This document shows positions 45,065 through 53,395 of a stretch of 64,000 nt of DNA, in pieces (positions within the stretch are counted from its first letter, which is position 1; each line of letters opens with the position of its first letter). Both the position numbers and the translations under genes were made by a program. Source of the DNA: Microbispora hainanensis (GTDB lineage Bacteria > Actinomycetota > Actinomycetes > Streptosporangiales > Streptosporangiaceae). Under the pieces are notes generated by a model that was not told where the DNA came from, did not search any database, and saw only the letters and a list, made by a program, of their open reading frames with translations. The stretch covers positions 186,001 to 250,000 of the forward strand of contig NZ_VIRM01000005.1 in the NCBI RefSeq assembly GCF_006874475.1. The letters are read 5' to 3'.

Positions 45065-45853
45065 ATGTCCGACGCCGACTTCACTCCGCTCCGTGTCACC
45101 CAGGTGGCGTACGGGCGTGACATCGACTTGGCGATCCGGGAGTGGGCGCGGGCCAATGGACACCCGGTCAGCGATCGCGGCCGGGTCGGTCACGGGCTCG
45201 TCGAGGCATTCTTCGCTGCCAACCCTGACGTGTATGAGCGGGCTGAGAAGACCGAGGCGGTGCATGCCGCCGCCCGCACGCCCGGTCCCTCGCCGGAGGA
45301 CTATGCGTGGCAGGACGAGGGCCCGCTGGGACCGATCTACACGATCACCCTCGTCAGGGGAGTGGAGGAGTACGAGGTGCTGCGGCGGTTGGGCGCCGCC
45401 CCCGAACACATTCGCGTGATCGATGTGGATGAGTACCCCGACTCCAGCCGCACAGAGATCGTCGCGGTACGGCGGGCGGGAGACTGGACCATCATGATCG
45501 AGGAGTGCGGCTGGCTCGGCGTGCAACGCGAGGTCATCGGTGAGCTGTCCCGCGATGGCGGCGAGACCGTCGCGGTGATGCGACACGATTACGCCGCCAG
45601 GCACGACTTCGCCTACGCCCTCGACGGTGAGCTCGTCACCGGTTTCGATCCGAGCCGGCCAGGAACCCGCTGGGGCACCGCACCCGACCGGCTCAACCGG
45701 CATCTTCGCCAGCTCGGCATCGACCCGGCCACCGACGACTGGATCGACAACGCCATCCCGGCCGTCCTCGCGCTTGCCGGCCGAATCTCCGGCGTCGTGG
45801 TCACACCCGCGCACATCGAGCGTCCCGTTCTCGGTGCTGCATTCTTCCGTTGA
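45065..45853 (+). CDS. Lsr2 DNA-binding domain fused to DUF6461
   Basis: A 262-residue fusion. Residues 24-42 (IREWARANGHPVSDRGRV) match the C-terminal DNA-binding domain of the nucleoid protein Lsr2, which prefers AT-rich, often foreign, DNA. From about residue 66 onward is a DUF6461 domain (IEECGWLGVQREVIGELS and the FDPSRPGTRWGTAPDRL block). There is no Lsr2 oligomerisation domain. DUF6461 is of unknown function. It lies between the tRNA and the TerB-ATPase-helicase cassette on the same strand, 325 bp ahead of it, so it may be a regulator or accessory of that cassette. Confidence 0.8.
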   Translation: MSDADFTPLRVTQVAYGRDIDLAIREWARANGHPVSDRGRVGHGLVEAFFAANPDVYERAEKTEAVHAAARTPGPSPEDYAWQDEGPLGPIYTITLVRGVEEYEVLRRLGAAPEHIRVIDVDEYPDSSRTEIVAVRRAGDWTIMIEECGWLGVQREVIGELSRDGGETVAVMRHDYAARHDFAYALDGELVTGFDPSRPGTRWGTAPDRLNRHLRQLGIDPATDDWIDNAIPAVLALAGRISGVVVTPAHIERPVLGAAFFR

Positions 45854-46178
45854 AGCCGGCTCTGCCGCCTCGGTGCCCGGCTGATCCAAACCGGCGTAGA
45901 GGCCGGATGGTCAACTGCGAGTTCTCCGGGCCGGCTTGCAGCCGGACGATAGTCGGAGGTGCTTCCACTGGGGTCATGGGGACGGTTACGGAAGGCGTCG
46001 AATTGTCCCTTATCGTGATTTTATTCCTGCCCGTAATTGTGGTTCAAGTTGATAACGAGGTGATTGCTCGAACGGTAGGGCAAAGGCGTTCGGGGCTAGT
46101 GTTCACTGGTGCTTCTTGATCGCATCCACACGGCTTCTCGGTCTGCTGATCGTGCGTGTGATCGGAAGAGGTGAGCGC

Positions 46179-48422
46179 GTGGGATTCTTGGACCGTTTTC
46201 GGGGTGAGCCGGGCCGGCGTCGAGCGGCCGAGGGGCATCATCCGTCCGGGCCCGACGGTAGGCAGGCTGCAGCTCCCCGCCGCGCGGTAGTCCCTGCAGG
46301 AACGGGATATCCGCAGCAGCCGCAGTCGCCCCCGCCTCCGCCGCCTCCCGTGGGACCTTGGCTGCCGCCAGGCGTCGGGGTCGGCGTCGCGGGGCTGAAC
46401 ATTGTCGGCGGACTGCTGTATGTGGGCGCCGGTTTACCGTCGGTGTCGGGGCAGACGGTCGAACCGGCGTTGATCGACCCGCGACTGCCTGTCGACCTGC
46501 GCCGTCCGGATTGGACGGGACAGGGCCTGCGCTACTGGCCGTCCTATGCGTCGATTCCGCCGGATTCGCGTGCCGCCTATCTGTCCTGGCTCGCCGACGG
46601 ACGGCGCTACCCGCATGTGCCCATCGGCTATGTGTTCCTCTACTTCTATGGCCTGGAACGACGGGCTCTGCACGACCTACGCCTGGATCGTTCCACTGTG
46701 GGGCACGAGTTGTCGATCATCCAGGCCGAGGTTCGCCGGCTTCTCCGGATCTACGGTGAGAACTCCTCCTTCCGGAGCTACGCCGGTGAGTTCGACCAAG
46801 TCCTCGACCTGCTGATCCTGGCGGGCCAGGACACGCTGCCCAGTGCCGGACATCCCCCTGAGCCTTCTCGCGAGGTGACGCCGCTCCGGCTGAGGGTGGG
46901 ATTGGGGGAGTTCGCAGCGGAGGGACGACCAGTCCCCGCCGAGTGGGCGTTGGCCTGGATCCGCTCCCACCCCGACTACTACCCGCGTACTCCGGCAACG
47001 CGTTGCGCCGCTCAGTTCGATGCGCTGTTCCGGTCGCGGTACGCCGCGCGTCATCGAGCGGGGCTGGTGGTCCGGCCCGGACGCAAGGAAGTCTCCCTGG
47101 ATTATCGGCCCGCCAGTGCCGGCTTCGGCGGGTATCCCCGGCTGACACTCCACGGCATCCCGGACGTGCTGACGCTGGCCGCGCCGACACGCAAGCTCGT
47201 GGCGTTGGCTGACGAGTGCACCACCGACTTGGATGCCTACAGCCGTTTCGTCGGACGCTTCCCGGACCGGCAGGCGAGTGTGCAGGCGCAAGCACTGCTT
47301 CCAGCGGAGTTGCTGGACCTTGAGTCGGGAGGTGCGGGCCGCGCCGTGACGTGGGCGCGGGACCGTCTCGGCGCGCAGGAGACCGCTCTCGTGCCGGCGG
47401 AGGAGTTCGCCGCACTGCTGGGCGCGCCTACGGCCAAGCCGGCGAAGAAAGACGTCGTCGCTTTGGCACAACTTCTGGGCAGCGTGAGGATCGGAGTCGA
47501 GCCTGATCCGCGGCTGGGCGGGCCGGTCCTGTCGAGCGGTCCCATGGTACTTTTCGCCGCTCCGGGCGTACCCACCGCGGCGTCCTCAGACGCCTACCGC
47601 GCCGCGACGATCCTGCTCCATCTGGCGGCGGCCGTGAGCGCCGCCGACGGGGAGACCTCGGAGGCGGAGCAGCGTCATCTCAGCGATCACCTCGAACGGG
47701 CCCTGCACCTGACGCAGGACGAACGCCGGCGCCTGCATGCGCACCTGCGCTGGCTCATCGCCACCGAGGTGAAGCTCACTGGCCTGACCCGGCGCCTGGC
47801 CGAGATCGACGAGAAACAGCGGGCCTACGTGGCGGAGTTCCTCACCGGGGTGGCCGCGGCCGACGGTCACATTTCTTCTGAAGAGGTCAAGACCCTCAGC
47901 CGTATCTACCGTCTGCTCGGGCTCGACCCTGCCATGGTGAAGTCTGTCCTGCCGGCGACCGCTCCCCCCACTCCAGCGGCCGGTCCAGTGGTCGTTCGTC
48001 AGGCCGGGCCGGAACCGGGCTTTGCAATTCCCCGCCCTGCCGACGTTCGAACTGCCCCGGCCGTCGTGCACCTCGACCACGGTGCCATCGCCGCCAAGCT
48101 TGAGGAGACGGCCAGGGTGGGGGCATTGCTGGGCTCGATCTTCGTTGAAGAGGAGCCGGCGCAGGTGCCCTCGCCGCCTCCGGTTGCCGATTCGGCCGCC
48201 GGACTGGACGGCCCGCATTCCGGCCTCTTACGCGGCCTCCCCAACGTGGAGCAGTTGTCTCGGGGGGAGTTCGAGGACCTCGCGGCGAAATGGAACCTGC
48301 TCCCCGATGGAGCACTCGATCGAGTCAACGAAGCCGCCTACGAGGTGGGCGGTGAGCCGTTGCTCGAAGGAGACGACCCGATCTGGGTCAATCGACACCT
48401 GCTGGGAGAGATGCTGACGTGA
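46179..48422 (+). CDS. TerB-N / TerB / TerB-C domain protein (first gene of ATPase-helicase cassette)
   Basis: A 747-residue protein starting with GTG 46179 behind AGAGGTG. A short Arg-rich and poly-Pro N-terminus leads to a TerB-N domain (about 60-270) with IVGGLLYVGAGL, RYWPSYASIPPDSRAAYL and GYVFLYFYGLERR. A TerB-like acidic helical part (about 470-590) carries two VSAADGE / VAAADGH loops that may bind metal. A TerB-C domain (about 620-747) shows FEDLAAKWNLLPDGALDRVNEA and EGDDPIWVNRHLL. TerB-N/TerB-C proteins have been predicted to join DNA-processing stress systems. It overlaps the next gene (GTGA). Confidence 0.88.
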   Translation: MGFLDRFRGEPGRRRAAEGHHPSGPDGRQAAAPRRAVVPAGTGYPQQPQSPPPPPPPVGPWLPPGVGVGVAGLNIVGGLLYVGAGLPSVSGQTVEPALIDPRLPVDLRRPDWTGQGLRYWPSYASIPPDSRAAYLSWLADGRRYPHVPIGYVFLYFYGLERRALHDLRLDRSTVGHELSIIQAEVRRLLRIYGENSSFRSYAGEFDQVLDLLILAGQDTLPSAGHPPEPSREVTPLRLRVGLGEFAAEGRPVPAEWALAWIRSHPDYYPRTPATRCAAQFDALFRSRYAARHRAGLVVRPGRKEVSLDYRPASAGFGGYPRLTLHGIPDVLTLAAPTRKLVALADECTTDLDAYSRFVGRFPDRQASVQAQALLPAELLDLESGGAGRAVTWARDRLGAQETALVPAEEFAALLGAPTAKPAKKDVVALAQLLGSVRIGVEPDPRLGGPVLSSGPMVLFAAPGVPTAASSDAYRAATILLHLAAAVSAADGETSEAEQRHLSDHLERALHLTQDERRRLHAHLRWLIATEVKLTGLTRRLAEIDEKQRAYVAEFLTGVAAADGHISSEEVKTLSRIYRLLGLDPAMVKSVLPATAPPTPAAGPVVVRQAGPEPGFAIPRPADVRTAPAVVHLDHGAIAAKLEETARVGALLGSIFVEEEPAQVPSPPPVADSAAGLDGPHSGLLRGLPNVEQLSRGEFEDLAAKWNLLPDGALDRVNEAAYEVGGEPLLEGDDPIWVNRHLLGEMLT

Positions 48423-49771
48423 CCACGACGATCTCGATTCGCCCCCGCGAGCGTGATGCTCTGCTCCAGTCGCTTCGGGCGGGCGTAGTCCCTCGGGTCG
48501 GCCAGCGGCATGTGCAGGTGGGCCGGGCTCCCGAGGTCCAGGCGTTGGTGACCGACATCGATAGAATCGCCGGTGGTGGTTCGGCCGTGCGTTTCGTCAT
48601 CGGGGACTTCGGTGCGGGCAAGACCTTCTTCCTGCACCTGGTGCGGTCCATCGCGCTGGAGAAGAAACTGGTCACCGTTCACGCCGATCTCAACCCCGAC
48701 CGCCGTCTGCACTCCACCGGCGGCCAGGCGCGCAGTCTCTATGCCGAGCTGATGCGCAACATGGCCACCAGAGCCAAGCCCGACGGCGGGGCACTTTCCG
48801 CAGTCGTCGAGAGGTTCGTCTCGACCGCACTGGCCGAGGCCCAGCAGACCGGTGTCAACCCCGGGCAGGTCATCCGTACGCGCCTTGCCCATCTGGCCGA
48901 GATGACCGGGGGGTACGACTTCGCCGAGGTTGTCGGCGCCTACTGGCGCGGGCACGACAGCGGTGACGAGCAACTGAAGGCCGCCGCGGTGCGCTGGCTG
49001 CGGGCCGAATACTCCACCAAGACCGAAGCCAGGTCCGCGCTCGGCGTCCGGACGATCATCGACGACGCGACCTTCCACGACCACCTCAAGCTGATGAGCC
49101 GGTTCGTCCGCCTGGCCGGATACGACGGCATGCTGGTGTGCCTGGATGAGATGGTCAACCTCTACAAGCTGGCCTCCACCCAGGCCCGCAACGCCAACTA
49201 CGAGCAGATCCTGCGCATCCTCAACGACACACTGCAGGGGACGGCCGCGCACCTGGGCTTCGTCTTCGGCGGCACCCCCGAGTTCCTCACCGATTCCCGT
49301 CGCGGGCTCTACAGCTACGCCGCACTTCAGTCGCGACTGGCGGAGAACTCTTTTGCCAGGGACGGGCTGGTGGACTACTCCGGGCCGGTGCTCCGTCTTA
49401 CCGCCTTGACCCCGGAGGACCTCTACGTCCTACTCACGAAGATCCGGCACGTCTACGCCTTCGGCGACCCGTCCCGCTATCTCGTCGCCGACGACGCGCT
49501 GCCCGCGTTCATGCACCACTGCTCCAGCCGCGTCGGTGACGCCTACTTCCGCACGCCACGAACGACGATCAAGGCATTCTGCGACCTGCTGGCCGTACTG
49601 GAGCAGAATCCTGGAGCGGACTGGCGGCGGATTCTCCCCTCGGTCGAGCTGGACCAGGAGAGCAACCCCGACCTGGCCCCGATTGAAGAAGACGAGGACC
49701 CCGCCCCGCGGCCATCGGTGACCCAGCCAGGAGCTTTCGGTGACGACGACCTCGCCTCCTTCCGGCTCTAG
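48419..49771 (+). CDS. BrxD-like (DUF2791) P-loop ATPase
   Basis: A 450-residue ORC/Cdc6-type ATPase. Walker A is GDFGAGKT (62-69), Walker B VCLDEM with acidic residues 243-244, and sensor-like FVFGGTPEFLTDSRRGLYSYAAL and SFARDGLVDYSGPVLRL follow. It matches the BREX-type BrxD family, which works beside BrxHI in type 2 BREX. No PglX methylase, PglZ or PglY gene is present here. GTG 48419 overlaps the preceding stop; its own 3' end overlaps the helicase start by 32 bp. It probably loads or remodels the partner helicase on DNA. Confidence 0.9.
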   Translation: MTTTISIRPRERDALLQSLRAGVVPRVGQRHVQVGRAPEVQALVTDIDRIAGGGSAVRFVIGDFGAGKTFFLHLVRSIALEKKLVTVHADLNPDRRLHSTGGQARSLYAELMRNMATRAKPDGGALSAVVERFVSTALAEAQQTGVNPGQVIRTRLAHLAEMTGGYDFAEVVGAYWRGHDSGDEQLKAAAVRWLRAEYSTKTEARSALGVRTIIDDATFHDHLKLMSRFVRLAGYDGMLVCLDEMVNLYKLASTQARNANYEQILRILNDTLQGTAAHLGFVFGGTPEFLTDSRRGLYSYAALQSRLAENSFARDGLVDYSGPVLRLTALTPEDLYVLLTKIRHVYAFGDPSRYLVADDALPAFMHHCSSRVGDAYFRTPRTTIKAFCDLLAVLEQNPGADWRRILPSVELDQESNPDLAPIEEDEDPAPRPSVTQPGAFGDDDLASFRL

Positions 49772-52001
49772 CGCCTTCCAGCTGCTCCACCCCAAGGTGC
49801 AACGGTGGATCTGGCAGCAGGACTGGCCCGAGCTACGCCCGGCCCAGGAGGCGGCGGCCGCTCCCGTTCTGGCGGGTGAGACAGACGTGCTCATCGCCGC
49901 GGCAACCGCCTCTGGGAAGACCGAGGCCGCGTTCCTGCCCGTCTGCTCGGCGCTGACCGCAGATCCACCGCAGATCGGCGGGTTCGCCGCGATATACATC
50001 AGTCCGCTCAAGGCGTTGATCAATGACCAGTACGGCAGGCTCGATGAGCTGTGCGAACACCTGGACATTCCGGTGGCACGCTGGCACGGCGACGTCGGTG
50101 CCAGCAGCAAAAGCAAGCTCCTCGAGCGGCCGCGGGGCATCCTCCTGATCACCCCCGAATCGCTGGAGGCGATGTTCGTCCTGCGCGGGTGGAAGATGCG
50201 CGACCTGGCCGGTGCCCTGCGCTACGTCGTCATCGACGAGATGCACTCGTTCATGGGCACCGAGCGCGGAGCACAACTGCAATCCCTCATGCACCGCCTC
50301 GACTTGGCCGCCCGTCGCCGCGTCCCACGAGTCGGGTTGTCGGCCACACTCGGCGACATGCGCGCGGCGGCGGACTTCCTCCGGCCCGGCAGCGGGGACA
50401 AGGTCACCGTGATCGTGTCGGACGCCGACGGTCAAGAGCTTCAGTTGCAGGTGCGCGGCTACGTCGAAACGCAGCCCAACCTCTCTGCCCTGGACAGAAC
50501 CGCCGATGTGGACGCGGAGCAACAGACGGGAGAGGAGGACTCAGGGGACCGATCCGCCATCGCCGATCACCTGTTCACGGCGCTGCGCGGCTCCCACAAT
50601 CTGATCTTCGCGAATTCCCGGGCTGCCGTGGAGGAGTTCACCGACCTGCTCACTCGTCGGTGTGACCAGGCGGGCGTGCCGAACGAGTTCGTCCCGCACC
50701 ACGGGAACCTCTCCAAGGACATCCGCGAGCATGCCGAGTCCCGCCTCAAGGACCGGACCCAGCCGGTCACCGCCGTCTGCACCTCCACTTTGGAAATGGG
50801 CATCGACATCGGATCGGTCTCGTCGGTCGCCCAGGTGGGAGCGCCTCCGGGGGTCGCCGCCCTGCGTCAGCGCCTCGGCCGTTCCGGGCGACGCGGAGGG
50901 CCGGCGATCCTGCGGGTCTACATCCGCGAGCGTGAGCTGTCACCAACGCTGCACCCAGCCGAGGAACTTCGCGCTCAGCTCGTGCAGACCATCGCGACGA
51001 TCGAGCTTCTGCTACAGCGCTGGTACGAACCCCCACACGGAACGGCGCTGCATCTGTCCACCCTGGTGCAGCAGACTCTCTCGCTGATCGCCCAACACGG
51101 CGGCATCACCCCGAACGACGCCTACCGAACGCTCTGCGGCCAGGGCCCTTTTCGGCTGGTCGACGCCGCGACCTTCGCCGCCCTGCTGCGCGACCTCGGC
51201 GAAGCGACGATCATCCGGCAGGAGACCGATGGCCTCCTTCTGCACGGTGACGCGGGGGAGAAGCTGGTCAACCATTACACCTTCTATGCCGCCTTCGCAG
51301 CTCCCACCGAATACCGCATCGTGCATGGGGGACGGGCTCTCGGAAGCCTGCCCATCGAACAGTCACTCCCCGAAGGTGCTCTGCTGATTTTCGCGGGCCG
51401 GCGTTGGCGAGTCCTCGCCATCGACGCGCGGGCAAAGGTCATCGAGGTCGCGCGAGCATCAGGCGGCCGCCCGCCACGCTTCACGGGAGCCGGCCCGGAG
51501 GTACACGACCGCATTCGGACCGAGATGCGGCGCGTTTACCAGGACAGCGCTGTTCCCATCTACCTGGATGCGACCGCCCAGCGCCTCTTGGAGGAGGGCC
51601 GCGCCGCCTACCGCCGCTTCGGCCTGGAAGCCCAGCCGATCCTGGCCTACGGAAACGACACCCTGCTCTTCCCGTTCTGCGGTGATGCGATCATGACGAC
51701 GATCGCGCTCACCCTGCATACCAGGGGAGTCAGTGTGGAACGACAGGGGTTGGCACTGGCACTGTCCGGAGCATCGCCCCAGACCACCGCCGACCTGCTG
51801 AGAGAAATGAGCGAATCCGAGCTGCCCGCAGCGACCGAGCTGGCTCGGCTGATCCCCGACAAGAGAATCGACAAGTACGACGAATTGATCGGGGAGGAGC
51901 TCTTGGCCCGATCTTTCGCTGCCCGGCAGCTTGATGTTCCTGGTGCTCGAAACGTGATCAGCCGTCTCGCCGAGCAGAGCGCCCTCGCCTGTCTCTCGTA
52001 G
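49740..52001 (+). CDS. Lhr-like / BrxHI-type superfamily 2 DNA helicase
   Basis: A 753-residue DEAD/DEAH helicase. Motif I AATASGKT (54-61), DEMH box (166-169), SAT (201-203), TSTLEMGIDIG and QRLGRSGRRG (motif VI) are complete, and a C-terminal domain of about 300 residues follows, unrelated to DUF1998 as far as I see. It resembles Lhr and BrxHI. GTG 49740, behind AGGAG, lies inside the end of the ATPase gene. The three genes are thus translationally coupled and probably form one complex or pathway acting on DNA. Confidence 0.9.
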   Translation: MTTTSPPSGSSAFQLLHPKVQRWIWQQDWPELRPAQEAAAAPVLAGETDVLIAAATASGKTEAAFLPVCSALTADPPQIGGFAAIYISPLKALINDQYGRLDELCEHLDIPVARWHGDVGASSKSKLLERPRGILLITPESLEAMFVLRGWKMRDLAGALRYVVIDEMHSFMGTERGAQLQSLMHRLDLAARRRVPRVGLSATLGDMRAAADFLRPGSGDKVTVIVSDADGQELQLQVRGYVETQPNLSALDRTADVDAEQQTGEEDSGDRSAIADHLFTALRGSHNLIFANSRAAVEEFTDLLTRRCDQAGVPNEFVPHHGNLSKDIREHAESRLKDRTQPVTAVCTSTLEMGIDIGSVSSVAQVGAPPGVAALRQRLGRSGRRGGPAILRVYIRERELSPTLHPAEELRAQLVQTIATIELLLQRWYEPPHGTALHLSTLVQQTLSLIAQHGGITPNDAYRTLCGQGPFRLVDAATFAALLRDLGEATIIRQETDGLLLHGDAGEKLVNHYTFYAAFAAPTEYRIVHGGRALGSLPIEQSLPEGALLIFAGRRWRVLAIDARAKVIEVARASGGRPPRFTGAGPEVHDRIRTEMRRVYQDSAVPIYLDATAQRLLEEGRAAYRRFGLEAQPILAYGNDTLLFPFCGDAIMTTIALTLHTRGVSVERQGLALALSGASPQTTADLLREMSESELPAATELARLIPDKRIDKYDELIGEELLARSFAARQLDVPGARNVISRLAEQSALACLS

Positions 52002-52119
52002 CTCCAAACCGGTCCGTTGCTTCGTGAAGCATCCGGAAGCGGCGTCAGCGAGAGGGCGAAGCGACCGGCGGTGGGGGGTCGGGTGGGAAGGCGGAGGAGA
52101 GTTGGGGGGTGGTGTCGGC

Positions 52120-52440
52120 CTACTCGTACGGCTCGCTCGGTTCTGGGATTTCCGTCACCTGGATGGCGGTCATCTCCGGTGGCACGGTTCCGTTCGGGAT
52201 CTTGCGGGACCTCGGCGGGACCCAGGTGGCGGTCACCTCGACCCAGGTGTCGTCGGGCGGCGGAGCGGCGCCGAGCACAGCCACCTTAGGGCGATGGCGT
52301 CGGCCGCGCAGCAGCTCATCCGCATGCGGGTGACGTACCAGCGGTCTTTCTTCTTCGGCCGTACGACGAAGCCGGTCGCAGGACCCTCTTGCCGGTCGAG
52401 AGCGGGACGTAGGAACCGGTCGTCCCCGGGGCTAAAAGCA
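52120..52440 (-). pseudogene. Remnant of TIGR03943/DUF1980 family membrane-protein gene, frameshifted
   Basis: Minus-strand reading gives TGFVVRPKKKDRWYVTR, then RMSCCAADAIAL in one frame, and VAVLGAAPPPDDTWVEVTA followed by EIPEPSEPYE and a stop (52120-52122) in another. These are consecutive parts of a TIGR03943 C-terminus, a family associated with metal (Zn) permeases. A missing base near 52285, where CCTAAGG stands for an expected CCTGAAGG, breaks the frame. The N-terminal membrane part and the partner permease are absent. A sequencing error would explain the shift but not the missing N-terminus. Confidence 0.65.
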
Positions 52441-52671
52441 CCAGCCTCGCCCAGGCCAGCCTCGCCCGGCCGACGCTGGTGCCGAAGACCTGGCCATCGT
52501 CTGATCTACCCGTCTTGTGAGCGTTTCAGGAGTTCCTCCGGCTGATTCCGCAACCGCGGCAGGCTGTAGAGCCTGGCCAGGCCCCATATGAAGGAAATGG
52601 ACACCCATATCCGACAGCGATCAAACATGTCAAGAATGGAAGGTATATGGGCGTTCTGGGACGATTGCGCT

Positions 52672-53241
52672 GTGCATGTCGGCGGATCGTCCCTGCGTGC
52701 GTTACGTGCCGCGGTGTTCGCGGCAGCGTGCGTGCTGGTCTCAGCCGCTCTGCACATGCTGGCCGGCGGGGCTCCCGTGCGCGGGGGAACCCTGGTCGCC
52801 GCAATGGCGCTGACCTGGCTGGGCGCGTTCCTCCTCGCAGGCCGTCAGCGGGGCCTGGGGGTCCTGCTGAGCGCTTCCTTCGGCGCGCAGTACGGGATGC
52901 ACCATCTATTCACTCTCGGCGCCGCGCACGCGTCGCCGTCGCCGTGGACGGGTGAGCACGGCACCGGTTTGGGAATGCTGCTGATCCATGCCGCGCTGGC
53001 GGTCTTGTCCGCCTGGGTGCTGGAACACGGTGAGTCGGCCCTGGCGATGATCGTGCATCTGGCCGTCACGCCGGTGCGAGGACTGCGGGCCGTGTTGCGC
53101 GTCCTCGCGAGTGCGCTGGTCGACATCGCCGCACCCTCTCCCCGCCCCGTGGTGGAACCTCTCCTCCGGGTCCCTCGTCGTTCCGACTTCGTCGTGGTGG
53201 TCGCTCGGCGCGGTCCGCCTCTGGCCGTCTCCGTTCTCTGA
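52672..53241 (+). CDS. Hydrophobic membrane protein, copper-region type
   Basis: A protein of about 189 residues with four or five hydrophobic segments (AAVFAAACVLVSAALHML, LVAAMALTWLGAFLLAG, GVLLSASFGAQYGMHHLFTLG, GMLLIHAALAVLSAWVL) and His residues between them. The start is uncertain: GTG 52672 is preferred, ATG 52588 is possible. Similar small proteins lie beside PepSY and copper genes in actinomycetes. It precedes the PepSY gene by 154 bp on the same strand. No named domain is certain. Confidence 0.65.
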   Translation: MHVGGSSLRALRAAVFAAACVLVSAALHMLAGGAPVRGGTLVAAMALTWLGAFLLAGRQRGLGVLLSASFGAQYGMHHLFTLGAAHASPSPWTGEHGTGLGMLLIHAALAVLSAWVLEHGESALAMIVHLAVTPVRGLRAVLRVLASALVDIAAPSPRPVVEPLLRVPRRSDFVVVVARRGPPLAVSVL

Positions 53242-53395
53242 TACGGGCTGCCGCCTGCCATTGGCGGCATCGGCTCGCCATGCCGTACGCCCGTTTTCGC
53301 CGCCCTGAACCGCGCTCAACGCGGTCCGCGGCGTAACCCCCCTACGCAGGTGACGCGTACCTGTCGGTGTGCGCTCGCCGTGAACGGAGAACCCC

